DNA from: Strigops habroptila
Taxonomy: Eukaryota; Chordata; Aves; Psittaciformes; Psittacidae
Reading direction: 5' to 3'
Length of the DNA: 64,000 nucleotides
NCBI RefSeq assembly: GCF_004027225.2
Contig: NC_044291.2
Location: 10,524,707-10,588,706, forward strand
Under the pieces are notes generated by a model. That model had not been told where the DNA came from. It saw only the letters and a list, made by a program, of their open reading frames with translations, and did not search any database. Position numbers and translations under genes: made by a program. Shown here one piece after another: positions 50,701-59,510 of the stretch. How positions within the stretch are numbered: position 1 is the first letter of the stretch; the number at the start of each line of letters is the position of its first letter.

Positions 50701-53700
50701 CTAGTGGAAGGTGTCCCTGCCTGTGGCAGGGGGTTGGAACTGGAGGAGCTTTAAGGTCCCTTCAACCCAAACCAGGCTGGGATTCTTAATTTAAAGATCA
50801 CACTAATCTGTGCTGATTGAAGTAGGGACCTCAGGCAAGAGCCAGAAGCAAAACAAAATCTCCCTTCTGAGCTGTGAGCGCTTACCACTGCTCTGGAGTA
50901 GCTCCCAGGCTCTAGGACACTGCTCAGGCACCGAGCTGGGCAGAGGCTTGGTTCAGTGTTTGCTTTCCACCCGTCTACGTGGTTTAAAGGTGTCAAGTTT
51001 GTTCTCTACAACTGCTGTTGTAAAATCCAAACTGTTACTTTCCCAGAGGGAGCACTGGGAACAGTGAGAAGTGTCCAAGGAGATCACGTTTGCTTTTAGG
51101 TTGCGACTTCTACAACGTGCTGGGATTAGTCGGCAGCTTATTCCCTCCTCCTGCTCCTCTGATTTATAACTTATGCAAATGGGAAGTGACACGAGCGAGC
51201 AGAGGGTGTGTTTGTGTGGAGTTAAACTGTCGGGCAGGTCTGTCCCTCTTGTCACGGGACACCACAAGGTTCAGTAGGTGGCTGCCGAGTGGAGGGAGCC
51301 TGGTCTGGAAGCACCCCGAGGGGTGTAGCAGGGATCAGCCCTTAGGGAAGGGTGCCTGAGCTGCCTGCCATGGCTGGTATGTCTCCCCAAGGCAGAGAAC
51401 CTGCCCAGGACCTTCCCTTGTCTCAGTACCAAGAGGTGAATGTCTCACAGCTTCTGATATTTTGCTTCCAGGTGACTCTCTTTGTCTACTCTGACCTGCT
51501 GCTCTTCACCAAGGAGGACGAGCCTGGGCGCTGCAACGTGCTGAGGAACCCTCTGTACCTGCAGAGTGTCAAGCTCCAGGAGGGTGAGTGTCTGCAGGCA
51601 GCAGTTTGCTGCATTTTCATGGCCACTAGCTACATTTCTAGGCAGCAGCAGGATAGCACCCCGTTACTCCACTGTTTCCAGTATGTAAAGTACCATCTAA
51701 CTGGTGCTGCCAAATCATCCTGCAGTGGGAGGCAGGGCCAGCATCACCCTTCCTGTCCCTGCATTAACACAGTCCCCAGGAGCTCCATCTCCTGGGACAC
51801 CTTGCAGGCACTTGGATACCACCACTTGCTTTCCAGGGCTTTGTGGTGCATCTCTCAGGGGCTTGGGGCTGGCATTCCCAGGCTCTGGCTGTGCGGGGCT
51901 GTTCCCCTGCTGGTGTTACCCTGCCTGCAGCCAGGACTTGCTGGGGCAGAGAAGGGGAAGTCTGAGGTTTCCCACAAGGGAGTTCAGAGGTTGTCTCTTG
52001 GGGAGCCTGGCTGAGCCCTGCTGACCTTTACTCTGCTACTTCTCCCTTCAGCCACCCACAGTTTCCCCCTGCGCCAACATCCTCCCCCATGCAGGAGGAT
52101 AGAGCAAACCCTGAGCAAACCTCGAGCAAACCCTGGCCTCGGTGGCAGGCTGTGGACCATGCCCTTCTTCTCTTCACATTGCTTGGGCTTTCACGTGTAG
52201 CTGAGGGCTCAGAGAGGGCTTCTAGGGCAGAGGGTGACCTGAAATCAGTTATCATCTGAAGTTGAAACGAGCCTGTACAAAAGATGGCCTTTAGCTACTC
52301 AGGGTCAAAAGTAGAACAAATGAATTGCTCTACCACATCCTATTTGCTACCATGGAGCCACTTCTTGGCCCCGAGCCTGGTCCCACCTTGTTCCTTCTTT
52401 GGTGCAGTCACTTTTGGGTACGGGTTTGTTTTGTGTGCAGTCCCCTGACTGTGTCAGCGTGGGGCTGGTGCCCCAGTTCCTCCTCAAGCCCAGGCAGTGG
52501 GACTCACTGGACCAGGACCTGATGGGGGAAGTTGTCATTAGATTAAGGAAAAACTTCTCTATGGTGAGGCTGGTCAAAGTTGCCCAGGGAAGCTGTGGGA
52601 CCTCCATCCCCAGAGATGTTCAAGACTCAGCTGGGCATGGCACTGAGGGCCCTGATCTGGGTGCTTCGGGCAGGGCTTGGACTCGACACCACCAGAGGGG
52701 CCCCTTCCAGCCCAAATTACTCTGTAACTGTATGAGCTGATATTATGCAGTCCTGTGGCCCTGACCAAAAGGGGTTCATCTAGATCCAAGCTGCTTCTCC
52801 AAAGGGATGGTTTTCTGGTTGGATTTTGCCCCTTCCCATGACTCTGTGGATGAGCTGTGTTTTCCATGTGTCCCATGTTGTTGTGAGCCTCACTGCTGGT
52901 GATCTGCAGTGCTGAGCAGGACGCCACAGGCTGCCTCTCAGTTGTGATTTCCCATTTCCAACATTTCTGCTCCCAGATTCACTCACTGACCTATTTGATG
53001 GGGGCAGAAACACAGTGAGGGTGATAGGGCACCACAGCATGAGCCATTTAGAAAAGCCTCTGGAGCTTCCCTGGGGTTTTCCTTGGTTTCCACCAAGTTT
53101 GTTCTTGGTGCTGCTTTTTTCTAAGAACCAGACAAAAGAAACTGTTCCTGGTTGGAGTGCTCAGTTGTTGGTCAGTGTCTGCTCCTGGAGCACGTGTGTA
53201 CCACCCGGCTGCTCTCCAAGCCTCTGGAATAACTCTGCTCTTGTTCACCTCCTTGAAGGAATCAGCTTCCCTGGTGCTGGTCCCGGCTCTGTGCACCCAG
53301 GTCTGTTCACAGCTCGGCACAGGAATGTGCCTCCTAACCTCAGGCAGAGCAGTTGGATTTCATGAGTGCTTTTCTGCCACTTATTTCCTTGTTGCCATAA
53401 TAACTTGGCTGGCTCACATCTGGAATAGCTTTAACAAGCCTCTCTGAAGGGGGTGTTTGTCTTTCCAGCACTGAACTAACCACCCCCCATGCACCAGGAA
53501 TCCAGCATGGTCGGTTTTGAGGCAGCTCACCCTCCTGGTTTGGGCAGGGCTGCTTCAAAGGCGGGTGGAACGAGCTAAAGATGTCCATCCCTTCTGGCAG
53601 GGCTCTTCTGTTGGTCTCCTAAAGGACTGAATGGCACATGAATAGGAACAGGCGTATTGCTGAGTACAACAATCGGGACATCTCCGGTGCACTACAGACC

Positions 53701-56700
53701 ATTGTGATGTTTCCTGTTGCTGCCGCTCGCTGCGCTGTGCAAAAGCAAATCAGTATAATCTGCTGTACAATGCGCCGTCTTCCTGCTTTAGAAGCCGAGC
53801 AGGGCTGATGAGCACCACACCAGCCAATGTTTCCAGTGTGACAGGGCTGGCTTCCTCACCAGATACTGTGGGAATTTCCACGTGAAGGTCACCGCCTCGC
53901 GGGGATCCTGCCCCCCTCGGGTGGGTGCACTCGGCTTTGGGATAGGGAAGAACGCTTCTGTTCTGCAGCCAGAATGAGGAACCCCAGGATCCAGCTGGGA
54001 TCCTGCAAACAAGGACTTCTCATGTGCTGCTTTGCTGTCCTTGACATCTCAACCCAGTGTATCTTGCAGCAAACAGCTCCAAGATAGAGGCCAGGGTGTG
54101 ATTTGTGAGTTTTCTGCCTTGCCACAGCTTCTCCCTGCTGCCCAAGGACGCTGGAAAGAAAGAAACCTGGAGAGGGGCTTTGGACAAGGGCCTGTAGGGA
54201 CAGGCCAAGGGGAATTGTTTTAACCTGCCAGAGGGGAGATTGAGATGAGCTCTTAGGCAGAAGCTCTTCCCTGTGAGGGTGCTGAGGCGCTGGCACAGGG
54301 TGCCCAGAGAAGCTGTGGCTGCCCCATCCCTGGCAGTGTTCAAGGCCAGGTTGGACACAGGGGCTTGGAGCAACCTGCTCTAGTGGAAGGTGTCCCTGCC
54401 CGTGGCAGGGGGTTGGAACTGGAGGAGCTTTAATGTCCTTCCCAACACAACCCAGTCCGGGATTCTGTGATAGCACCCAGGGCTTGCACCCTGCCCCACC
54501 TCCCCAGGGACATGTGCCACAGAGAGTGACAAGCTTGTCCCCTCTTGGTGGCCAGGTTTGCATATGCATAACAGTCTTCCTCTCTCTTCCTGCACCCAGG
54601 GCCCTGCATACCCTGCCCTGTGACCAATCCTTGTGGAGCAGACATGGGGGGCAGTCAGGAGGGTTTGCCCTGGGCATTGCCTGGCTATGCCAGGAGCTGT
54701 GGAATGGAGCCAGGACCATCTTCATTTTTTTCCCATCTTTTTGACCCAGTTCCTGGCATGCACCACCCAAACCCTGCAGTCAGTGGGTGTTTTCCTGGGG
54801 TTGCACAGGAGGTGTGGGGCGGTGCTGAAGGCTGCTGCTGTGCTGGCTGAGTCCTGCCCCACACGTCAGCGTGGGATGAGGCTGAGCTGAAGAGGGGGAT
54901 GTGTCCCCACAAAACTCACACCTCCTCTTGTGGGTGCTGAGCACTCGCAGCAGCCCAGCCCTGGGGCAGGGACGGCTCCAGTTAACACAAGCCAGTCCCC
55001 GTCACAACAGAGCAGGAAGGAGCTGAAATATCCTCAAGTGAGTTTGTTTTTTTCTCCTGCTTATTTCCTTTAGTGTTTCACTGAATCTGGCTGAGCCTGA
55101 GCACTGTTCAGCTGTCAGAAAGGTGTGGACGTAGCTCTCCATAGGGAATGGAGCCCCGCATAAGCCCAGGCTGACACCTCCCCAGCATGAGGATGTGCCT
55201 CTCCCCTTGTCTTTGGTGGCCTCTGTGATCTGGGGTGCAGGAGATGAGCAGAGCAGGTCGCATGGCTCCGGGGCACAGCAGCCTCCAGCGCTCCAGCCTC
55301 ACCCTCTGGAAACTGGGAAAAGCTCCATGGAAGAAATCCTGGTTTGTGCTGAAATCTGGGCTCGGATCTGCCCTTCCCAGCTCTGCCCTCGCTGGGGATC
55401 CGCGCTGGCTCAAACCCAGCTGCTGGGTTGGGGCCAGTCTCTCACCTCCCATTTATTGTCTCTCTAAAGGCAATTCCTGGTAGAAAATGGGATTCAAGCA
55501 GTTCCTTAGCTGAGGCTGGCTCCCTGCTTTCTGTGTCCCATGGGCACTTGGCCACGTGTAGCAGTGAGTGTTGGAGGGACAGGAGCTGCTGGTTGTGTAG
55601 GTTGCTAATGCCAAGATTGAAAGCTCAATGGAGAGGAATTTGAAAAAGAACTGAATTCTGATGGTTTGTTGCTTTGTTGGGATCACTTGTTACTGCAGAA
55701 GGAATAAAGAGAGGCTCAAAGGAAGCAGGGTCATTCCCAGGGCTGCTACACTCCAGCATCACATTTCTTTCTGAGGGTGCTTGTCTCTAGAGGGTGACTT
55801 GTTCCTCACATCAGCCTGGTTAAAGCTCCTGAAGGAAAGTGTCTGGGACATGTTGTTCTTCCACAGTTTGCTTTGCAAGGCAGCCTTGTGAGCTTTGGTT
55901 GTGTTGCAGGGAGCAGCAGGGACCCCGGTGGAGAAGATGGGGTGGTTTTTGTACTGGTGACCGCTTGGGAAGCAGAAGCTGCAGAAGGGGATGGTGGACT
56001 CGTGGTGTGCCAGCAGCAGGCTCAGATCCTGCCTCCAAACACTCCCTCGAGGGGAGAAGCAGTGGCTGAGAGGCTCCCATCAGAGGCTTTGGCTTTGAAA
56101 AGAAGATGCTCCCTGATGGTCCTGCTGGGATTTATGGAAGAGGGTGCTGGGAGAGCTTGGACATTGCTGTGGAGAGCGGTGAATGGTTTTCGTGTGGTGC
56201 AGAGGTGAGATTTGGCTCCCAGCCAGCCCCGTTCAGCATCTGCTCTCAGGGTTCAGCATTGCTCCCCTTCAGGAAGTGAAGATTTGAATGCTGGGCAGCT
56301 GTGGGGCCAGGCTGCTTCCCTGACTCTCACACTGTCCAGGGTGGAGTGGAGAGAAGCTCATTAAAACACACAGGGACCTCATCCAAGAGGTCCACAGCAG
56401 CTCTCCAGGTGGCCCTGGCTCCAGCAGCCGCTGTGGCACAGTGTCCTGGTGTCCCCATAGTGGTGTCCCAGCCCATATCCTGCCATGTGCATTGAAAGTG
56501 AAGCTGGCAGAGGCAGGTCTACGATCCCAGCTGGAAGAGACACCCAGCAAATGGCTCCAGGCCGTTGCACTTCTTCATGGGTTCCACATTGTCCATGGAG
56601 TGACTCAAGAGGCATCAGTGGGTCACAGCTCTTATCTTGACACTTGGGCTGCTGCCTGCAGCAGCAGAATTGCTTTCCTCTGGGGAGCAGGGTGTTTCCA

Positions 56701-58019
56701 CCCCTGCACAGAGCCTGTTCCCATCATTAGTGCAGCCCAGGCTGTTGAAATGAAGCAGAGCTTGTGCTGACACCGCTCTGAATGGATCTGCAGCGTGCCC
56801 AGGCTGCGGCTCTGACCTCATGGCACAGATCATTAAAAGGGTGATGATAGCTGCAGCCCAGCTACCAAGGGCAAAGCCGGTGCAGGGCACGGTGGTGAGG
56901 AGAGAGCCGGCTCCAGGAGATGGGATGTCCTGCTTCAGAGTTGGGGTGACCCTGAACTGTGGCAGCTTCATGTCCTCCTGCATGGCTGATGTGTGCCAGG
57001 AGCTGGCTTTTCTTGATGCTGGGGGCACTCATATCTCGCCAACAGGGATCAAAAGCCAGGGCAAATCTTCAGGAGTGTCTTCTTGTTCCTTGTGGGTACA
57101 GGGAAGGCCAGCCCTGCAGAAACCAGCGTGTGGAGCAGCTGGGGTGTGACACATCCCTTGGGATAGCTGGGAGCAAGATGAAGAAATGTACTGGGATTCT
57201 CCATAGTCTAGTAAGATGTGGATCGCAGTGTTGGTCATTGCATTGCCTCCAACACCATCTTCTTTCCCAAAGCTGTGGAAATGCAAGTCTCTTGGTGAGG
57301 CCTCCTGAGCTCCACAGTGGTGGGAGCTTGGTGAGTTTGCCCTCAGCCTGATGGAGCAGGATGGACTCTGCTCCATGTCAGCCACTTCCCATTGCCCTGG
57401 GATTTGGTTCCCTTTCCTTGGAGAGGTGCTGACCCCAGCCACTGGCACTGGTGGAGGCTGGGCCAGATAGCACTGGGCAGAGCTGCCACCAGCCTACGAA
57501 GGGCCTGGGGCTGCAAGCTGGGAATGAGCAAGGATGTAGGAACAGGAACTGCTCTGGTCAGTGTTCCTGGGAGTTCCCCTGGGAACAGAGGGATGAGACC
57601 CGAAGGTGCCAAGGATGGCTGCATGTGCACTGCGGGGCCTCTGCACCCCCAGGGAGGAATCGGGCTGCACGTGCCATGGCAGGTTGGGCAGAAGAGCCTG
57701 GACATGGCCTCTGAATGAAACAAACCTTTATCCCAAAGGGCAATCCCAAAGGAGAATCCATGATAGCACAGTGAGTCCATGCAAATACCATGCGACGCAG
57801 CCTGCCCGGCGCATGGCCCTGCAAATGCAGCATACATCACATCACAGCCTGGTACTGTGGGGTGACAACAATAAATATTCATTAAAGGCTGTCTCCTCGC
57901 CAGCTCCTCTGCCCGTGGCTCTGCCTGCAGAAATGCAGTTGTAGATAAATTCTCATCCTGGTTTTTCCTTCTTTACAGGTTCAGAAGATCGGAAATTCTG
58001 CATCCTTTACCTTGCAGAG
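20563..58019 (+). CDS. RGS3: RGS3, regulator of G-protein signalling 3, 5' part (16 exons, 3' end outside window)
   Basis: RGS3 is a GTPase-activating protein for Gi and Gq alpha subunits. Longer forms add a C2 domain, for membrane and signalling partners, and a PDZ domain that binds ephrin-B tails. In-phase exons: 20563-20647, 25191-25241, 27508-27566, 28245-28339, 29199-29267, 30017-30077, 31762-31852, 32493-32560, 36630-36711, 37305-37410, 37715-38054, 38510-38549, 43137-43327, 44545-44628, 51472-51583, 57979-58019. C2 spans about residues 29-165, PDZ about 194-270, then a polar linker and a PH-like segment. The acidic repeat region and the RGS box lie to the right of the window. Alternative starts are listed separately. 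All junctions are GT/AG. Confidence 0.95.
22864..23140 (-). mobile_element. CR1 fragment, minus orientation
   Basis: Starts CATAGAATCCCAGAATGGTT and is truncated after GGTTAAAGCCATTCCCCTTG. Confidence 0.9.
24030..24116 (+). mobile_element. Short CR1 3' end, plus orientation
   Basis: Only the terminal 85 bp: GGCCTGGGCAGTGCTGGGGT, GACTTGATGATCTTAAAGGC, then GATTCTATGATTT. Confidence 0.8.
25191..25241 (+). CDS. RGS3: RGS3 exon: start of C2 domain
   Basis: Fifty-one nt after TTTCCTCTAG encode [17 protein letters not shown], the first two C2 strands. Both upstream alternatives (18771-18917 and 20563-20647) splice into it in phase 1. Confidence 0.95.
27508..27566 (+). CDS. RGS3: RGS3 exon: C2 domain
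   Basis: Encodes [20 protein letters not shown], the typical C2 strand and first loop with the conserved Asp in CDSYVK. Acceptor TTTCCAG, donor AAG|GTGGGT. Confidence 0.96.
28245..28339 (+). CDS. RGS3: RGS3 exon: C2 domain
   Basis: Encodes [20 protein letters not shown] followed by [12 protein letters not shown], the C2 motif in which K-T-x-T-x-P is followed by NPxF. The donor is CTT|GTGAGT with two bases over. Confidence 0.96.
29199..29267 (+). CDS. RGS3: RGS3 exon: C2 domain
   Basis: Encodes [20 protein letters not shown] followed by NSR. The segment holds the C2 strand LLVTVWN and the third loop with an Asp. Nearly identical to the human sequence I remember. Confidence 0.97.
30017..30077 (+). 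CDS. RGS3: RGS3 exon: C2 domain
   Basis: Encodes [20 protein letters not shown]. The donor is AAG|GTACCC. Phase 2 in, 0 out. Confidence 0.97.
31318..31705 (-). mobile_element. CR1 fragment, minus orientation, in RGS3 intron
   Basis: Begins with a doubled end (CATAGAATCATCATAGAATC) and runs to TTCTCTTCTCCAGGCTGAG. It lies only about 55 bp before the 31762 exon, so its C/T-rich end sits near that exon's acceptor. Confidence 0.9.
31762..31852 (+). CDS. RGS3: RGS3 exon: end of C2 domain
   Basis: Encodes [20 protein letters not shown] followed by [10 protein letters not shown]. The motif GWYxLL closes the C2 fold. The donor AAAG|GTGTGT is a weaker match than its neighbours. Confidence 0.97.
32493..32560 (+). 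CDS. RGS3: RGS3 exon: C2-PDZ linker
   Basis: Short linker [20 protein letters not shown], then LK, ending in phase 0 right before the PDZ exon. Acceptor is a long T run followed by AAG. Sequence is poorly conserved, as in the human linker. Confidence 0.88.
32561..34230 (+). other. RGS3 intron, upstream region of the PDZ-form promoter
   Basis: No repeat recognised. A moderately CpG-rich stretch lies at about 32860-33420. An AT-rich segment with a TATA-like box lies near 33968. Confidence 0.55.
33968..33974 (+). promoter_or_regulatory. TATA-like box of the PDZ-only RGS3 form
   Basis: TATAAAA lies about 260 bp before the alternative start at 34231. It would give a 5'UTR of about 230 nt. Supported by position only. 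Confidence 0.35.
34231..34284 (+). CDS. RGS3: RGS3 alternative first coding exon (PDZ-only form)
   Basis: The 54-nt exon encodes [18 protein letters not shown] and ends at donor CAG|GTCTGT in phase 0. It splices to the PDZ exon at 36630 ([12 protein letters not shown]). This N-terminus matches the known mammalian PDZ-RGS3 form as I remember it. An in-frame TGA at 34216-34218 fixes the start. The form would skip the C2 domain; 350 codons of it lie in the window. Confidence 0.95.
34540..34615 (+). mobile_element. Short CR1 3' end, plus orientation
   Basis: Terminal piece with GGTAATGGGGTTGGAGCTAG, TCTTAAGGTCCTTTCCCACC, GTTCTATGATTCTGTGATGG. Confidence 0.75.
34733..34805. repeat. Small tandem duplication
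   Basis: GTGAATGTATTTG followed by GGGAATCAAGGG occurs twice in diverged form. No function implied. Confidence 0.6.
34806..36629 (+). other. RGS3 intron, nothing recognised
   Basis: Unique-looking intronic sequence between the PDZ-form first exon and the PDZ exon. Only a short 10-bp stem-loop near 35592-35632 stands out. Confidence 0.6.
36630..36711 (+). CDS. RGS3: RGS3 exon: PDZ domain, first part
   Basis: Encodes [20 protein letters not shown] followed by [12 protein letters not shown] is the carboxylate-binding loop of the PDZ domain. Both the C2-linker exon (32493) and the PDZ-form first exon (34231) splice into it in phase 0. Confidence 0.98.
37305..37410 (+). CDS. RGS3: RGS3 exon: PDZ domain, middle part
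   Basis: Encodes [20 protein letters not shown] followed by [14 protein letters not shown]. The AGL...D.VL.LN pattern is diagnostic of PDZ strands D and E and helix B. Confidence 0.98.
37715..38054 (+). CDS. RGS3: RGS3 exon: end of PDZ domain and polar linker
   Basis: The largest exon seen (340 nt). It starts with [16 protein letters not shown], the last PDZ strand, then a basic, Ser/Pro-rich linker with [12 protein letters not shown] and [17 protein letters not shown]. The donor is CAG|GTAGGG in phase 0. Confidence 0.97.
38510..38549 (+). CDS. RGS3: RGS3 short linker exon
   Basis: Forty nt encode [13 protein letters not shown] with one base over. LLRPVYQE matches human RGS3 as remembered. 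Acceptor TCTTACAG, donor TGG|GTAAGT. Confidence 0.93.
40605..41104 (+). mobile_element. CR1 fragment, plus orientation (longest copy in the window)
   Basis: About 500 bp. It begins upstream of the usual truncation point with GGGACGTGGAGCTGCTGGAG and runs through AGCCTGGAGAAGAGAAGGCT to the end at GGGATTCCATGATTGTG. Confidence 0.93.
42515..42790 (+). mobile_element. CR1 fragment, plus orientation
   Basis: Starts near ACTTGCTAGGACAAGGGGGA and ends GGCTGGGATTCTATGA. It carries a one-base deletion (CCCTTCAACCC), shared with the copy at 50640. Confidence 0.9.
43137..43327 (+). CDS. RGS3: RGS3 exon: conserved linker
   Basis: Encodes [20 protein letters not shown], then [20 protein letters not shown] and [19 protein letters not shown]. 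Highly similar to human RGS3 as remembered; basic and Tyr-rich. Acceptor GCTCCAG, donor CAG|GTAAGT. Confidence 0.97.
43893..44155 (+). mobile_element. CR1 fragment, plus orientation
   Basis: Starts TGGCTTTAACCTGCCAGAGG and ends AAACCAGGCTGTGACTATGA. Confidence 0.9.
44545..44628 (+). CDS. RGS3: RGS3 exon: start of PH-like segment
   Basis: Encodes [20 protein letters not shown] followed by ESRTRTIQ, 28 codons in phase 0. LLLSEELLL precedes the VTLF..SDLLL strand of the next exon, a pattern seen in the PH domains of guanine nucleotide exchange factors. Confidence 0.95.
45393..45570 (-). mobile_element. CR1 fragment, minus orientation
   Basis: Begins CATAGAATCATAGAATCCCA, the tandem ATTCTATG end in reverse complement, and breaks off after CACAGCTTCTCTGGG. 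Confidence 0.9.
48085..48177 (+). mobile_element. Short CR1 3' end, plus orientation
   Basis: ATCATCTTGGGGGATGGACT, CTCTTCCAACCCTAATGATT and terminal CTGCGATTCTGTG; an older subfamily. Confidence 0.75.
49110..49150 (+). mobile_element. Very short CR1 3' end, plus orientation
   Basis: CAGGTCCCCTCCAATCCAAA followed by TCACTCTGTGATTCTAT. Only about 40 bp remain. Confidence 0.5.
49358..49506 (-). mobile_element. CR1 fragment, minus orientation
   Basis: CATAGAATCCCAGCCTGGTT through CACTGCCAGGGATGGGG, truncated there. Confidence 0.9.
50119..50246 (-). mobile_element. CR1 fragment, minus orientation
   Basis: CATAGAATCCCAGCCTGGTT through CAACCTGGCCTTGGGA. It has small deletions relative to its neighbours and lies about 390 bp from an inverted copy at 50640. 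Confidence 0.88.
50640..50787 (+). mobile_element. CR1 fragment, plus orientation
   Basis: Starts CCTGCCCCATCCCTGGCAGT and ends GGCTGGGATTCTTAATTTAA. Forms an inverted pair with 50119-50246. Confidence 0.9.
51472..51583 (+). CDS. RGS3: RGS3 exon: PH-like segment
   Basis: Encodes [20 protein letters not shown], then [17 protein letters not shown] with one base over. [14 protein letters not shown] is the PH strand pattern. The following intron is in frame for some distance, so a long apparent frame through it is read-through. Confidence 0.97.
52495..52735 (+). mobile_element. Older CR1 fragment, plus orientation
   Basis: TTAGATTAAGGAAAAACTTC, GGCTGGTCAAAGTTGCCCAG and CACCAGAGGGGCCCCTTCCA mark a diverged CR1 3' region. 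Confidence 0.78.
54158..54470 (+). mobile_element. CR1 fragment, plus orientation
   Basis: Starts AACCTGGAGAGGGGCTTTGG and ends CAGTCCGGGATTCTGTGATA. Confidence 0.92.
57979..58019 (+). CDS. RGS3: RGS3 exon: PH-like segment, last exon in window
   Basis: Encodes [14 protein letters not shown], matching the human SEDLKFCVLYLAE region as remembered. Acceptor CTTTACAG, donor GAG|GTGAGT, phase 0. The next expected exon (KAECLFTLEA-like) is not found before 64000. Confidence 0.95.
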
Positions 58020-59261
58020 GTGAGTGCTGCTGTTTTCCAGATGAACTTTCTAGTGGGAGCTGAACACGTACTAACAACTCTGACCCTTTCTGCTGGGGCA
58101 GGAGCACTGAGCGGGCTGGTTTTAACTTCCTTCTTAATATGCCAGAGGTCTGGAAAGGAAATGTAATGGCTGCAGTCACAATGTATTAGTGAAAAGCTGC
58201 TAAAAGGAATCTGTGAATGGGGAGGCTGGGCAGCAGTGAGGCAGGTTTGCTTTTCCCCTTCCGCTGTGCACAGCGTCTCACTTTGTCTTATCCTGGGATT
58301 CTTTCACCCGGGGGCAGATTTCCTTGCCAACTGTTTTGTCTTTATTTTTTAGGCATCTTGCTTTTCTTGTCTTCAAGCACCCGGGTGTGAAGCCCTTAAA
58401 TAAAATAAGCTCAGTCTAAAAGACATATAATCATAGCTCTAAAATCATGACTGGTACATGGCTAAATGCTCTAAACAGATTTGAGATCACTCAGACATTG
58501 GCACAGTTACATTTGTGCTGTGAAGCAGCCAAGGAGACTGCAAAATTGGCTCATAGTGACTGGACCCATCTAATCGTTTGATGCTGGGGCTTTTTTTCCT
58601 TTTCAAGTGACTTATCTGTGTTCTTGGTTTCAAGGCTTTGTGTTTCCAGAGGTGGAAATGTGGATGTGGGAAAGATCCCCAGGGCACAGAGGAGAAAGGC
58701 AAACTTTGCTCAGCAGCACTGTGAAATAATAAGCTATTGTGAAAGTTGGGTGAAAATGTTCAGAATGAAAGTTGTTCACCTCAAGTGGCTGGGATCTGGG
58801 CCAGGGCATGACTTGCTGTGTAACCATCTCTTATGTTTTCCTCCTGTTCCTTCGTTGTCTCCTCTATTTCTTCCTGGAGCGGTCGGGCAGGAGCTGCCTC
58901 CTCAGAGGTTTGCTCAGTGCGTGTCCCTGTGGAACATCAGACGTTGATGTCTCCATACCCTACTCCTGTGCTGTGACTCAGAAGGGCTGTGGTGGGTGTT
59001 CCTCAGCGACATCCCGGCAGCGGGATGAGGCACCCGGCACTTTCTCATGCATTTGGAAAAATGCATTCCGAGCCTGACATGTAATTCAGAGCTTTGGGCC
59101 CCTTAAGCAGAAGTGACTGAAAGAGAGATGGATGTTTCATGAGATCTGAGAGGTGAAGATTTGTCTTTATTAAGACTTAATGAACTGCTTAAGCTTTTGA
59201 GAGGCTTAAATGGCTCTAATTGCTCTGGTCATTAAGATCAGAGAATGGCTTTAAAATGAAA

Positions 59262-59510
59262 AAAGGGAGATTGAGATGAGCTCTTAGGCAGAAGTTCTTC
59301 CCTAGGAGGGTGCTGAGGCACTGGCACAGGGTGCCCAGAGAAGCTGTGGCTGCCCCATCCCTGGCAGTGTTCAAGGCCAGGTTGGACACAGGGGCTTGGA
59401 GCAACCTGCTCTAGTGGAAGGTGTCCCTGCCTGTGGCAGGGGTTGGAACTGGATGAGGTGTAAGGGCCTTTCCAACCCAAACCAGGCTGGGATTCTGTGA
59501 TTCTCTGATC
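59262..59510 (+). mobile_element. CR1 fragment, plus orientation
   Basis: Starts AAAAGGGAGATTGAGATGAG and ends AGGCTGGGATTCTGTGATTC. Confidence 0.92.

Larger units (their letters stand above)
44629..51471 (+). other. RGS3 intron (6.8 kb) rich in CR1 fragments
   Basis: CR1 pieces at 45393, 48085, 49110, 49358, 50119 and 50640. A GC-balanced stretch with an octamer ATGCAAAT near 51174 lies about 300 bp before the next exon. No other exon seen. Confidence 0.7.
51584..57978 (+). other. RGS3 intron (6.4 kb)
   Basis: Holds CR1 copies at 52495 and 54158. A stretch at about 53640-53790 looks unlike repeats but has no frame. No exon is supported. Confidence 0.7.

Noticed and set aside
51352-52014. 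A 220-residue plus-strand frame
   Set aside because: It is read-through of the RGS3 exon 51472-51583 into flanking intron; the true exon has good splice sites within it.
53889-54770. A 293-residue minus-strand frame
   Set aside because: Its middle is a CR1 read in reverse and its ends are RGS3 intron sequence; no initiation context or homology.
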